A stretch of DNA of 64,000 bases from Bifidobacterium sp. N4G05. Its GTDB lineage: Bacteria; Actinomycetota; Actinomycetes; Actinomycetales; Bifidobacteriaceae. Where the stretch lies: the NCBI RefSeq assembly GCF_002742445.1, contig NZ_NJNQ01000001.1:62001-126000 (forward strand), in the 5' to 3' direction. The position numbers were made by a program, and so were the translations under genes. Positions 52,787 through 61,840 of this stretch are shown here, in pieces. The notes below the pieces were generated by a model. It did not search any database. It was given only the letters and a program-made list of their open reading frames with translations, and was not told the origin of the DNA. Within the stretch, counting starts at the first letter, position 1, and each line of letters opens with the position of its first letter.

Positions 52787-54151
52787 TTACAGCTTCAATG
52801 TTTCCAGAGTCTTCGTGAATCCATCCATGAACCAATCCACATCGGATTCGCTGAACACCAGCGGCGGGCGCAGCTTGAGGATATTGCCGTAACGGCCGCA
52901 TACGGAGGTGAGGATGTGGTTGTCACGCAGGGTTTCGAGGATATCGAGCGCTGCCTGCTGGTCGGGATCCTTGGTGCCCGGCTTGACGATTTCGCAGCCG
53001 ATGTACAGGCCCGCGCCACGCACGTCGCCGATGCAGGGGTGTGCCGGCATAAGCGACGCGACGGCATCCTTGAATATTGCGCCGACCTTCTTGGCGTTGC
53101 TCATGGTGTCTTCGTCACGCATCACGTCAAGCACCGCCTGGGCCGCGGCCATGCATACCGGGTTGCCGCCGAAAGTGTTGAAGTAAGGAATGGAGCCTGC
53201 GAACGGTTCAAGTACTTCGTGGCGGGCGGCCATCATCGACGTGGGCAGACCGTTGGCCATGGGCTTGCCGGATGTGACCAGATCGGGAACAATGCCTTGG
53301 CGTCCGAATCCCCAGAATGCGTCGCCGGTGCGAGTGAAGCCCGGCTGCACTTCGTCGGCGATCCATACGCCACCCAGTTCATGAACGGTGTCGATCACCG
53401 GCTTCAGATAGCCGACCGGATCGGGGTACACGCCGTCGGAGGAGAAGATGGAGTCGGCAAGCAATGCCGCAAACTTGATGCCATGACGTTCCATATCGGC
53501 AACGGCCTTGCGCACTTCGCCAGCCATCCAGTTGCCGAATTCCTCGGCGGCGCATTCCGCGGCAGGCTTGCCGTCAATGACCAAGCGGTAAGTGTCCGGC
53601 GTGGGAATCATGCGCATGGTCAAGCCAAGCGTTTGCGCGGTGCCGAGCGCTGGGGAAAGCTTGGAGGTGAGTGCCGAATTGCCATGGTAGGCCTCGCTGG
53701 TCACGATCACGCCTTCGCCGCCAGTGTAGGTCTGCGCTACGCGAATGGCCAGATCGTTGGCTTCGGAACCAGTGCACTGGAACATGATGCGGTCAAGTTC
53801 GTCAGGCATGGTGGAGAGGATATCTTCCGCATAATGCAGGATGTTCTCATGCAGGTAGCGCGTGTGGGTGTTGAGCATCGAAGCCTGCTGGGTAAGTGCA
53901 TCCACCACGCGCGGGTGACAGTGGCCGACGGATGCGACATTGTTGTACACGTCCAAGTATTCCTCGCCGTCGGCATCCCAAAGATGCGAGCCACGGCCCT
54001 TCACCAGATGCACTGGATTGCGGTAGAACAAACGGTAGGCCGGACCAAGCACGTCACGCTCTTCGGTTAGTTTGCGTGTTTCTGGGTCAAGCGCGGCCGC
54101 CATTTCCGGACGGAAGCTATTGGTGTCCATGATGGTTGATCGAGTTGCCAT
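52787..54151 (-). CDS. Class-III PLP enzyme (AGXT2-like aminotransferase / phospho-lyase)
   Basis: 454 residues, fold type I. NNVASVGHCHPRVVDAL near the N-terminus, CTGSEANDLAIR, the aspartate in WIADEVQPGF and the PLP lysine in VTSGKPMANG are intact. The AGXT2-like group includes ethanolamine-phosphate and phosphohydroxylysine phospho-lyases as well as transaminases. Linkage to an ethanolamine-type permease and an APH-fold kinase favours a phospho-lyase. AAGGA precedes ATG 54151. A palindrome at 54179-54199 may be its operator. Confidence 0.88.
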   Translation of the reverse strand: MATRSTIMDTNSFRPEMAAALDPETRKLTEERDVLGPAYRLFYRNPVHLVKGRGSHLWDADGEEYLDVYNNVASVGHCHPRVVDALTQQASMLNTHTRYLHENILHYAEDILSTMPDELDRIMFQCTGSEANDLAIRVAQTYTGGEGVIVTSEAYHGNSALTSKLSPALGTAQTLGLTMRMIPTPDTYRLVIDGKPAAECAAEEFGNWMAGEVRKAVADMERHGIKFAALLADSIFSSDGVYPDPVGYLKPVIDTVHELGGVWIADEVQPGFTRTGDAFWGFGRQGIVPDLVTSGKPMANGLPTSMMAARHEVLEPFAGSIPYFNTFGGNPVCMAAAQAVLDVMRDEDTMSNAKKVGAIFKDAVASLMPAHPCIGDVRGAGLYIGCEIVKPGTKDPDQQAALDILETLRDNHILTSVCGRYGNILKLRPPLVFSESDVDWFMDGFTKTLETLKL

Positions 54152-54178
54152 GATTCCTTCTTTCGTTGGCTTCCTGTG

Positions 54179-54199
54179 GCGTTACCCACACGGTAACGC
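54179..54199. promoter_or_regulatory. Palindromic operator candidate
   Basis: GCGTTACC-CACAC-GGTAACGC, 8-bp perfect arms, 28 bases before the PLP-enzyme gene. GTTAC half-sites recur upstream of the kinase gene (about 57230-57270). Probable site for the linked GntR regulator. Confidence 0.5.
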
Positions 54200-54295
54200 A
54201 GTAATGTTGAGTGGCTGATACAGCGCAGAAACAAACCATTTCCGCTGTTTTCCACCTATTTGGTTGACCTTTTTACATATTTCCGATGATTGAAA

Positions 54296-54324
54296 AAGGC
54301 CGCATCCCAGATGAACACGGCCTT
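54296..54324 (-). terminator. Permease terminator
   Basis: AAGGCCG/CGGCCTT stem with a 15-base loop and T5 on the minus strand; a second 7-bp stem ATCGTTT/AAACGAT lies just before it. This makes the permease a separate unit from the PLP gene. Confidence 0.75.
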
Positions 54325-54375
54325 GGCAATATCGTTTTATTTCAAGAAAACGAAACGATAATCGCAGAAAATCAG

Positions 54376-55869
54376 TCAGTCTTCAGTCTTATATGCGACC
54401 TTTCCGCCGGAAGCGGCGAACTCTTCTTCCGGAGAAAGCACCAGGTGCTTACGTCCGTAAACCGCGAAGAAGATGGTCGCGAGAACGTAGATGACCACCA
54501 TGGCGTAGACGGCCAGTCGATAATCCGGGTTCAGCAGCACGGCAACGAAAATGCAGAATGCAAGCAAACCTGCGATTACCGCGCCCGGCACGCCGAACGG
54601 ACTGGTGAACGGACGCTTGATATCAGGCATCTTCTTCCTGAGGATCACATAGGAAACCATCTGCAGCAGATATGCCAGCACCGCACCCCACACGGCGATG
54701 TTCAACACCACCGAACCGGCGCCATCACCGCCGTACGCGATGATGAACAGGGCTGCGAAACCGATGATCGCGCCGACGACCAGACCCCAGTACGGCGTCT
54801 TCTTCTTACCGGTCAGCGACAGGAACGCCGGATAATAGCCCGCACGGGACAGTGAATACAGGTTGCGGCCATACGCGAACATAATGCCTTGGATGGAAGC
54901 GAGCAGACCGATCAACGCGAATGCGGACAGCACCGCGGCGAGATTGCCCGGCAGAATCGCACGATAGCCATCCAGCAACGGCTCATCGGAACCAGCGAGC
55001 GCTTCGGAACCGACCACAGCCGGGTTCAGGAACACGATGATCAGCGCGGACAATCCCAGCGTGAAAATGCACAGGCGGGACGACTTCGGAATGTTCTTTT
55101 CCGGCTCACGCACTTCCTCTGCAGCCAGAGGCAGCTGCTCAATACCAAGGAACAACCACATGGCGAACGGCATGGCGTAGAAGATGGCACCTGGGCCGAA
55201 CGGCAGGAACGCGGAGTTGCCTTCGGCAGGCGTGATATTGAGCAGCGTGGAGAAATCGGCCTTACCAGTGGCGAAAGCGCCGATACCGAACAGTGCGACG
55301 ATGGCGAGCGCGGCGATCGACACGACTTCGGCGAAACGGAACGACGTTTCGGCGCCCAGCCAATTGACCACTACGAAAATCGCATACAAGGCAAGCCACC
55401 AAACCCAAGCCAAGCCATGATCGTCAAGCGAATATCCGGTCAGGTTCGACAGGATCGCATCAGCGTATGCCGACGAGAAGTAGACGATGGTGGCTGCGGT
55501 CATCACATACTCGATGGTTTCCGCAAGGCCGGTGAAGAAGCCGCCCCACGGACCCATGGCGGCACGCGCGAAGGAATACGCGCCACCCGTGTGCGGCATG
55601 GCCGACGCCATCTCGCTGATGGAGTTGAGCATAAGCACGTACATGAGGTACACCACGATGGCGGCCACCAGCATGCCAGCCCATCCGGCTTGGGCGATGC
55701 CTCCGTTCCAGCCGGAGAAGTCGCCGGAGATCACCGCGGAAATGCCGATGGCCCATAGACCGAACGCTCCCGCGGTTCGCTTAAGCTGTCGTTTTGCGAA
55801 ATAGTCCTTGTCGGTTTCAACGTAGGTCACGCCGCCTATCGATCGTCCCGAAACAGTTGACGCAGTCAT
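54376..55869 (-). CDS. APC family permease, ethanolamine permease type
   Basis: 497 residues, 12 TM helices. The N-terminus LKRTAGAFGLWAIGISAVISGDFSGWN and the region LFLGIEQLPLAAEEVREP closely match the ethanolamine (Eat) permease branch of the amino acid-polyamine-organocation family. Candidate substrate: ethanolamine or a related amino alcohol. Lies between the PLP enzyme and the APH-fold kinase. Confidence 0.87.
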   Translation of the reverse strand: MTASTVSGRSIGGVTYVETDKDYFAKRQLKRTAGAFGLWAIGISAVISGDFSGWNGGIAQAGWAGMLVAAIVVYLMYVLMLNSISEMASAMPHTGGAYSFARAAMGPWGGFFTGLAETIEYVMTAATIVYFSSAYADAILSNLTGYSLDDHGLAWVWWLALYAIFVVVNWLGAETSFRFAEVVSIAALAIVALFGIGAFATGKADFSTLLNITPAEGNSAFLPFGPGAIFYAMPFAMWLFLGIEQLPLAAEEVREPEKNIPKSSRLCIFTLGLSALIIVFLNPAVVGSEALAGSDEPLLDGYRAILPGNLAAVLSAFALIGLLASIQGIMFAYGRNLYSLSRAGYYPAFLSLTGKKKTPYWGLVVGAIIGFAALFIIAYGGDGAGSVVLNIAVWGAVLAYLLQMVSYVILRKKMPDIKRPFTSPFGVPGAVIAGLLAFCIFVAVLLNPDYRLAVYAMVVIYVLATIFFAVYGRKHLVLSPEEEFAASGGKVAYKTED

Positions 55870-56056
55870 TGTAATCGCCTTCCTCTCTTATTGTTCGGCG
55901 AGTTATGCCATTGATTCCTCGTTTGGTTGGTTGCGGTCAGATGTTGTTAAGTTATGAAAATTAAGATTTTCGTAATTGCGCATTTTTACGTGCTTACGAT
56001 TGGATTTCTTGGATTTTCTGGTTTCTGCGTAATCACGCTTGTTTCATGCAACTTGC

Positions 56057-57127
56057 CTAATGCAGCAGCCAGAGCGGATCCTCAAGATAGTTTTTCGCGC
56101 ACATCACGCTGCCGGGAGCCTGCTGTGCAGCGAGACCGTCGGGCAGGGCATCCTCACGGTGGCTGGTGGTCCAGCCAAGCATCTGCATGCGTCGGATCAT
56201 GGAAAGCGCGGACATGATATGCAGTTCCCCATCCGTGAACGAACCTGCGACGCGCTGGTATCCCCTGACCCACGCCTTGGCAAGATCGGGGGCATACGGT
56301 TCATGCTCGATGAAACTCAGTGATGAAGCGTAATCGTAGAGATACCAGCTGTATCCGGCATCGTCGAAATCGATGACGGTCAGTCTCCCGTCATTGCCGC
56401 GAATCACGTTCGACGGGCGCAGGTCGGCATGGATAAGCCCCCAAGTTTCGTTGGTTCTCGGCACTTTCATCACCACGTCCATGGCCTTCCACAGCGCGGT
56501 GTCGCACAGCTGCTTCTCTTCGTCGGTGAGATTGGCGTTTTCCCAACGTCCCCAACGCGGTGCCGGACCGACCATGTTCGAAAGATCCCAATTGAAGCGG
56601 GTGAAACCGTACGGTTTGCTCCACGTGCGCGACTGCTCATGGAATTTCGCAGCCCATTCACCGATCGTCTCGTAATACGGTGCAGGATTCTCAAGATCTT
56701 CCAGCACGGTTCCTTCCACATATTTCGTGGAGATCACCGTCCAACCGACACCGTTCAGATCGGTGATTTTCGTTACGAACGTGCCACGGATGGTGGGAAC
56801 CGGATTGATCAGGCTGATACCTTCGATATCATGCAACGCATTCAACCAGCTGATTTCCGACGCCACCGCCTCGGGACCTCCCACGTAGCCCGGCTGCGAG
56901 ACACGTACCACGCCTTGGGGCTCGCCGTCCAGCAACAGCAGGAACGTCGCGTTCTCGGATACGGTGATGAGGTTGAGTTGCGCCCGCTGGTGGTCGATGC
57001 CCCAAGCCGCGCAAACGCCTTGGAAAAGCCAGAATGGTGCGGGGCATCCTTTGGTGAGCCCACTGAAAGTGTCTAGACTGACCGCTTGCGTAGGATCGTC
57101 AAGCAAGCTAGTGATCTGCTGTGCCAT
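56057..57127 (-). CDS. APH-fold small-molecule kinase
   Basis: 356 residues of the aminoglycoside phosphotransferase/choline kinase fold. Brenner-type catalytic loop IHADLRPSNVI and metal site VIDFDDAGYSWYLYD are intact; the N-lobe is about 1-120. Related enzymes include hydroxylysine kinase and amino-alcohol kinases, which pair with AGXT2-like phospho-lyases. Neighbours suggest ethanolamine, 1-amino-2-propanol or hydroxylysine as substrate rather than an antibiotic. Confidence 0.82.
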   Translation of the reverse strand: MAQQITSLLDDPTQAVSLDTFSGLTKGCPAPFWLFQGVCAAWGIDHQRAQLNLITVSENATFLLLLDGEPQGVVRVSQPGYVGGPEAVASEISWLNALHDIEGISLINPVPTIRGTFVTKITDLNGVGWTVISTKYVEGTVLEDLENPAPYYETIGEWAAKFHEQSRTWSKPYGFTRFNWDLSNMVGPAPRWGRWENANLTDEEKQLCDTALWKAMDVVMKVPRTNETWGLIHADLRPSNVIRGNDGRLTVIDFDDAGYSWYLYDYASSLSFIEHEPYAPDLAKAWVRGYQRVAGSFTDGELHIMSALSMIRRMQMLGWTTSHREDALPDGLAAQQAPGSVMCAKNYLEDPLWLLH

Positions 57128-57354
57128 GGTGGCCTCGATTCATACATGGGATTTTTCCTGTGAGAGACATGTCCGTCAGTAAAACCTCTTCACGAAACTG
57201 TCGATACCCACGATTGTGCCGGAATCGTCCGTTACAATCACCACCGCACTGTTACGCCGCAGTTACAAAAGCGCACCGCAAGATTAATGGCTCATTACCG
57301 ATGCCAGCCGAGCATCATCCAAGTTTTGGCGCAATATGCACGACATACAAAAAA

Positions 57355-57390
57355 GCGGGGTTTGCTGAGCAGAACTCAACAAACCCCCGC
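57355..57390 (-). terminator. Terminator of the nucleoside-type operon
   Basis: GCGGGGTTTGCTGAG paired with CTCAACAAACCCCCGC (bulged) and T6 on the minus strand, directly after the cysteine hydrolase gene. Confidence 0.88.
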
Positions 57391-57407
57391 AGAATCCAAG
57401 TCCTTAC

Positions 57408-57968
57408 CTATCCTACGATGGAATCAGTATCAGTGACGGTAACCAGTGGCGTGAACAACGCCATGGTATTCAATGCCATCTGATGATTTTCCGGAGAGCT
57501 ACCGGCGCAGGCGTCGGCGGCAACGCGCACTGCCACACCGCTGTCGGCAGCAGCGAGCACGGTGGTCAGAACGCAGCAATCAGTGGCAACACCACATACC
57601 GTGATCTTTTTAGCGCCTTTAATGGCTTCGCTCAGCACGCTTCCCCACTTGCCGAAAGTGTCGCGGCTGACCACTGCATGGCCCTTTGCCAATTCCGCGG
57701 TGTCTGCAGTGAAATCGTACATCGGATCGTCGGGAGCAACCAAAAACTGCGGCCAATTCTTGAAATAATCAACCCAAGCGTTTTGCGGCGGCTCAGGCGC
57801 AACATATCGCGTGTAGACCACACGATCGCCGAACGCCCTAGCCAATCGTGCGAACGCTTCATCAGTAGTGTGATAGGAGCCGTCCGGGCAAGCCCATGCG
57901 GACCATTCACTTTCCGCAAAAACACGCTGCCTGTCGATAACTACCAGCCATTCATCTTCCGCAATCAT
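57408..57968 (-). CDS. Isochorismatase-like cysteine hydrolase
   Basis: 186 residues with the catalytic triad of the family: Asp in VVIDRQRVF, Lys in DTFGKWGS and Cys in GVATDCCVLTT. Related enzymes are nicotinamidases, ureidoacrylate and N-carbamoyl amidases. Last gene of a set with a nucleobase-type permease, PfkB kinase and ADP-ribosylglycohydrolase, so a cyclic or ring-opened nucleobase amide is a plausible substrate. Confidence 0.87.
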   Translation of the reverse strand: MIAEDEWLVVIDRQRVFAESEWSAWACPDGSYHTTDEAFARLARAFGDRVVYTRYVAPEPPQNAWVDYFKNWPQFLVAPDDPMYDFTADTAELAKGHAVVSRDTFGKWGSVLSEAIKGAKKITVCGVATDCCVLTTVLAAADSGVAVRVAADACAGSSPENHQMALNTMALFTPLVTVTDTDSIVG

Positions 57969-58004
57969 GACTTTTCCTTTCCTTGTATTATCGCAACAAT
58001 CAAC

Positions 58005-59456
58005 TCATGCTTCCGAAACCGGCAGATCAGCTTCCTGCTTGGCAATATCGCCGCGCTGGAACATCAACGATCCCGCAAGACCAATAATCAGCGCAACAAT
58101 CACACCAAGATTGGCGGCAGCCCAACTACCTTCTTTGCCACCGATAAGGAACAGCAGATAACCCTGCCAGTTCAGCCAGCTGGCGGCAGTGTTGACCACC
58201 AATCCCCAACCAAGCACGGTACCGACGACGAGAATGGCGAAAGACTTACCGTTCCACGCACCGTAACGACCCTTCGGATCATACAAATCAGCAGTGCTGT
58301 AATCCTTCTTGCGAATGATCACATCGGCCACGAACATGCCAGCCCATACGGCCATCGGCACACCGAGCGTGGTCAGAAAGCCTTGGAACGGGCCAATGAA
58401 CGTGTCAGAGAAGAAAGTCACGTAGACCACGCCAAGCACAGTCAAAGCGGCGGTGAGCGCGGCAGCCACAGTACGCGTCAACTTCACACCGAACGACAGC
58501 AGCGCAAGCCCGTTGGAATAATTGTCCATAATGGAGCCGGACATCAAACCGAGCACGGCCACAATGGTGTACGGAATCAAGTACCAGGTCGGCAGAATGG
58601 AAGCAATGGCACCAATCGGATCATTTCCAACGTTTTCAGCCATATCGGCATTGGAAACAGCCAGCAGCAGACCGTAGAAAATCAGGAACACATTGGCGAT
58701 GGACGCACCGAACGTGGTCCAGAACACAATGCCGCCATTAGAGGACTTGCGTGGCAGATAGCGCGAGTAATCGGCAGCGATGTTTACCCAGCCCAAGCCA
58801 AAGCCGGTCATCACGAAGAAGCAGCAGCCGAGCATGGCCGGCAATGATCCCGCAGGAACCGAGTTAATGGCGGAAAAGTCGATATGTCCCCAGCCGAGAA
58901 TGAAGAAGCCGACGGTGATCACACCGGTCACGATGGTGATGACCTGCTGGCAGCGCATAATCAGGTCGTATCCGAAAATACCTGCGACCACCACAAGGCC
59001 TACCACCACAATGGTGGAGATGATCTTGGGCGCGGCGCCAGAGCCCCAACCGAGTTTTTCGATGGTGCTTGATAGCGCCAGCACAGCGGTGGTGGTCAGT
59101 GAAATCTCCCAGCCCAATGTTGCGATCCAGCTCAACGCCGCCGGCACTTTGGCACCTTCCACGCCGAACGTGGCGCGGGTGAGCACCATGGTGGGCGCGT
59201 TGCCGCGTTTGCCTGCGATGGAAATGATGCCGACCAGCAGGAACGAGACGACCACACCGATGATGGTCATGGCGGTGGCCTGCCAGAATGAAATGCCGAA
59301 GCCAAGCGCCCACGCACCGTACGACATGGCGAACATGGAGATGTTGGCGGCGAACCAAGGCCAGAACAGGCTGGCCGGCGTACCCTTACGCTCCTCTTCG
59401 GATATGGTGTCGATGCCCTGCTCCTCGATGGAGAGGGTTCCTTTCTCATTGCTCAT
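58005..59456 (-). CDS. NCS1 family nucleobase/nucleoside permease
   Basis: 483 residues, 12 TM helices, similar to CodB and purine-cytosine permeases: FWPWFAANISMFAMSYGAW, RATFGVEGAKVPA and GLGWVNIAADYSRYLPR are typical. Substrate likely a nucleobase or nucleoside. Starts 115 bases after pfkB; that spacer holds an 8-bp palindrome (59546-59570). Confidence 0.9.
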   Translation of the reverse strand: MSNEKGTLSIEEQGIDTISEEERKGTPASLFWPWFAANISMFAMSYGAWALGFGISFWQATAMTIIGVVVSFLLVGIISIAGKRGNAPTMVLTRATFGVEGAKVPAALSWIATLGWEISLTTTAVLALSSTIEKLGWGSGAAPKIISTIVVVGLVVVAGIFGYDLIMRCQQVITIVTGVITVGFFILGWGHIDFSAINSVPAGSLPAMLGCCFFVMTGFGLGWVNIAADYSRYLPRKSSNGGIVFWTTFGASIANVFLIFYGLLLAVSNADMAENVGNDPIGAIASILPTWYLIPYTIVAVLGLMSGSIMDNYSNGLALLSFGVKLTRTVAAALTAALTVLGVVYVTFFSDTFIGPFQGFLTTLGVPMAVWAGMFVADVIIRKKDYSTADLYDPKGRYGAWNGKSFAILVVGTVLGWGLVVNTAASWLNWQGYLLFLIGGKEGSWAAANLGVIVALIIGLAGSLMFQRGDIAKQEADLPVSEA

Positions 59457-59545
59457 GTGAAACTAATCTCCTTGAATCTGCCGTGCGACACTGCGGGCAG
59501 GCTATATGCACGCCACATCAGCGCAATTGTGCACATGATATAACC

Positions 59546-59570
59546 ACTTATAGTCATTTGTACTATAAGT
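59546..59570. promoter_or_regulatory. Inverted repeat upstream of the NCS1 permease gene
   Basis: ACTTATAG-N9-CTATAAGT, perfect arms, two bases from the pfkB stop codon. Could be an operator, an mRNA hairpin or a processing site; no T-run follows. Confidence 0.35.
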
Positions 59571-59571
59571 C

Positions 59572-60573
59572 TTAGAACGATCCTACCAGAAGCCGCTCAA
59601 CCTCCTTTCGACCAGGGCAGGTAGCTGGCCCTCGCCGCGTTACAGCCAACGCCGAAGCGGCATTGGCGCAACGTACAGCATCCTTCAACGGCACGCCTTC
59701 GCACAGCAGGGCGCACAGCACACCTGTGTGACAATCACCGGCGCCATTGGTATCCACCGCCTTCATTGGAAAACCTGGAATTCGCAGCACTTCGCCACCG
59801 GGAATTGCCAACCACGCACCATCCGCACCCACGCGAACGATTACAGAAGATCGCAATCGATCGCACAGCCACGCAACCGTCTCTTCATTGACATTCGCGT
59901 TCTCAATCTCTTGCAAAATATCTTGCGAAACCTTGCAATCGCAAGAATTACCATTATCGAGCGCCGCCAAACGTTGCACAATCAACATTGCCTCACGTTC
60001 ATTGCACGACCATATCGGACGATATGCGAGCATCGCGCGAAAAACGTCATCATCAACTGTCGCGATCATCGGAGAAGGATCGAATACAGCAGTGAACTCA
60101 CGATGTTCAGTCGTTCTTTTCACAAAGGCAAGCAGTGCGTCCGCCGTGCGATGCACCAACGTATATCCACTCACATGCACGACATCCTGCTTTTCTGGAT
60201 TCACGGAATCAAACGCATCGGCACTGCCATACGCTTCCGCACCTCTCGTCGAAATGAACGTCCGTTCAGCATTCGCATCGGTCAACGCCACGCAAAATCC
60301 CGAATCGCGAACGGCATCCCGCTTGCCGATATGCTGAATTCCCTGATTTTCCAACGTTTGTAGAATCTGCGAAGCCCACGGCCCCGTACCAATCACACCA
60401 GCATGAGACGCGTTAACGCCCATGCGGCGAACGGCATACAGCGTGTTGAAGCTGGCACCAACCTGCGTTTGCACATTGCCGGCGAACACATCCTCACCTG
60501 CACGCGGCACCGCGTCCACATTCATGGTCAGATCGACAATAACCTGCCCAAGAGAAATAACTTTTCCAGTCAT
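59572..60573 (-). CDS. PfkB family carbohydrate/nucleoside kinase (YegV-like)
   Basis: 333 residues from MTGKVISLGQ. Substrate-binding GASFNTLYAVRRMG near the N-terminus and the catalytic DTNGAGDCHTG (anion hole and base Asp) are intact. In E. coli a comparable kinase (YegV) stands beside a nucleoside transporter and an ADP-ribosylglycohydrolase (YegT, YegU). Likely phosphorylates a nucleoside or the ribose released by hydrolysis. Confidence 0.9.
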   Translation of the reverse strand: MTGKVISLGQVIVDLTMNVDAVPRAGEDVFAGNVQTQVGASFNTLYAVRRMGVNASHAGVIGTGPWASQILQTLENQGIQHIGKRDAVRDSGFCVALTDANAERTFISTRGAEAYGSADAFDSVNPEKQDVVHVSGYTLVHRTADALLAFVKRTTEHREFTAVFDPSPMIATVDDDVFRAMLAYRPIWSCNEREAMLIVQRLAALDNGNSCDCKVSQDILQEIENANVNEETVAWLCDRLRSSVIVRVGADGAWLAIPGGEVLRIPGFPMKAVDTNGAGDCHTGVLCALLCEGVPLKDAVRCANAASALAVTRRGPATCPGRKEVERLLVGSF

Positions 60574-60626
60574 TGCAATGCCTTTCGCACTTTCGTCATA
60601 GTTTCGCCAACCATGGCTCCTGCAGA

Positions 60627-61670
60627 TCAAACAATATTTGCATCATTAAGCGCACTATCATCACGTAACGCGCTTAGCGACGTGACAGTGCCGACCAAAT
60701 CAAGGTGATTATCTTCATCAAGTTGCGAAAGCACCCGATCAAGCATGGTTTCGTCGAAACCTTGCACACCATGCCACGCACCCAGCATCGCACCCACAAT
60801 AGCCGCAATGGTGTCAGTGTCGCCACCAACAGAAGCCGCGAAACACAAAGCATGCGTGGGATCGTCAAAAAAACGCGTCGCAATGGCGAAAGCGGCGGCC
60901 ACGGACTCGTTCGACTCCACGCTGGTACCGCAATCCCGCTGCAGCACAGCAGCGAATTCGTCATCATTAAGCCTGCATCCATCAGTTTCGGCCCAATTCA
61001 TGAAATACTGCACACGCGCAAGCACCGAGGCCTTTGCCGACCAATTGCCACGCTGCGGAAGCTTCTGCACGAATTCCACCGCGAGGTGCAAAAAGTCACG
61101 TTCTCCTTCAACGGCAAAGCTCACCGCCGCAGCCACCAAAGTGGTTGCCTCAATGCCCTGCACCGTGTTATGCGTCACCACACAGGATTGCCAGGCGGCG
61201 TCGGCGAGCGCTTGGCCCGGGCGGAATGCGACACCCACGGGAGTGGCGCGCATTGCACCGCCGTTGGTGGTGCCGAACCGGCCGGTCTCTTCCGGACTTA
61301 CGCCTTCGGTGAGTTTTTGCAGCGCGGCTTTGGTGGAAGGTCCCAGCAGGTCAAGCGATCCCTTGGCCTTCATCGCGGCTTCCCATTGCAGCAAATCGTG
61401 GGCATATCGGCCGTTATCAATGCAGCCGTTATCGGCGATAAGTCGCTGTGCGAGCACAAAAGCCTGTTCCGTGTCATCGGTGACAGCACCGGCTTTCATA
61501 TTCGGCGCGATCGGCTGCTGCGGCACGGCATTCATAAGCTTCGTGATCGGACCACCGTAATACCGGCGAATCTGCTCGGCCGACATGCTTTGCGTAGGCA
61601 TTCCCAACGCATCGCCCAACGCAAGCCCAGCCATGGCCCCCATAGCCCGTTCTCTCACCTGCAAACTCAA
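60627..61670 (-). CDS. ADP-ribosylglycohydrolase family protein (YegU-like)
   Basis: 347 residues. Metal-site residues are visible in GLALGDALGMP, AVTDDTEQAF and VGGDTDTIAAIVGAMLGA, the DraG/ARH pattern. It would cleave N-glycosidic bonds to ribose or ADP-ribose. Start TTG 61670 with AAAGGAG 6 bases upstream; the TTG overlaps the stop of a GntR remnant (TTGA), showing former translational coupling. First intact gene of the operon. Confidence 0.88.
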   Translation of the reverse strand: MSLQVRERAMGAMAGLALGDALGMPTQSMSAEQIRRYYGGPITKLMNAVPQQPIAPNMKAGAVTDDTEQAFVLAQRLIADNGCIDNGRYAHDLLQWEAAMKAKGSLDLLGPSTKAALQKLTEGVSPEETGRFGTTNGGAMRATPVGVAFRPGQALADAAWQSCVVTHNTVQGIEATTLVAAAVSFAVEGERDFLHLAVEFVQKLPQRGNWSAKASVLARVQYFMNWAETDGCRLNDDEFAAVLQRDCGTSVESNESVAAAFAIATRFFDDPTHALCFAASVGGDTDTIAAIVGAMLGAWHGVQGFDETMLDRVLSQLDEDNHLDLVGTVTSLSALRDDSALNDANIV

Positions 61671-61830
61671 CGCAAACTCCTTTCTCCAACAGTGACATGC
61701 ATGGTGAAATGGCTCGGATCAAGAAATGATCGAACATATTCCACAAGCTCCCCATCCGCATCAAAGCTGTGTCTTTCGGACAAAAGAAAGACCGAATCCG
61801 CGGTTTTCTCCAGTATCGACGCGTTTTCTT
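61667..61830 (-). pseudogene. C-terminal remnant of a GntR/UTRA regulator
   Basis: About 53 codons, ending at TGA 61667-61669, read ...LEKTADSVFLLSERHSFDADG-ELVEYVRS-..., the typical end of a UTRA effector domain (compare the 'xYDADGxPVEYxRS' pattern of HutC-type regulators). No DNA-binding domain or start is present; upstream the sequence passes into the 53-bp tandem repeats. Its overlap with the ADP-ribosylglycohydrolase start suggests it was the operon's own (YegW-like) regulator. Confidence 0.72.
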
Positions 61831-61840
61831 CCAGCGTCCC

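Noticed and set aside
56057..57127. Aminoglycoside resistance kinase
   Set aside because: The fold matches APH, but the operon context (amino-alcohol permease, PLP phospho-lyase-type enzyme) favours a metabolic substrate.
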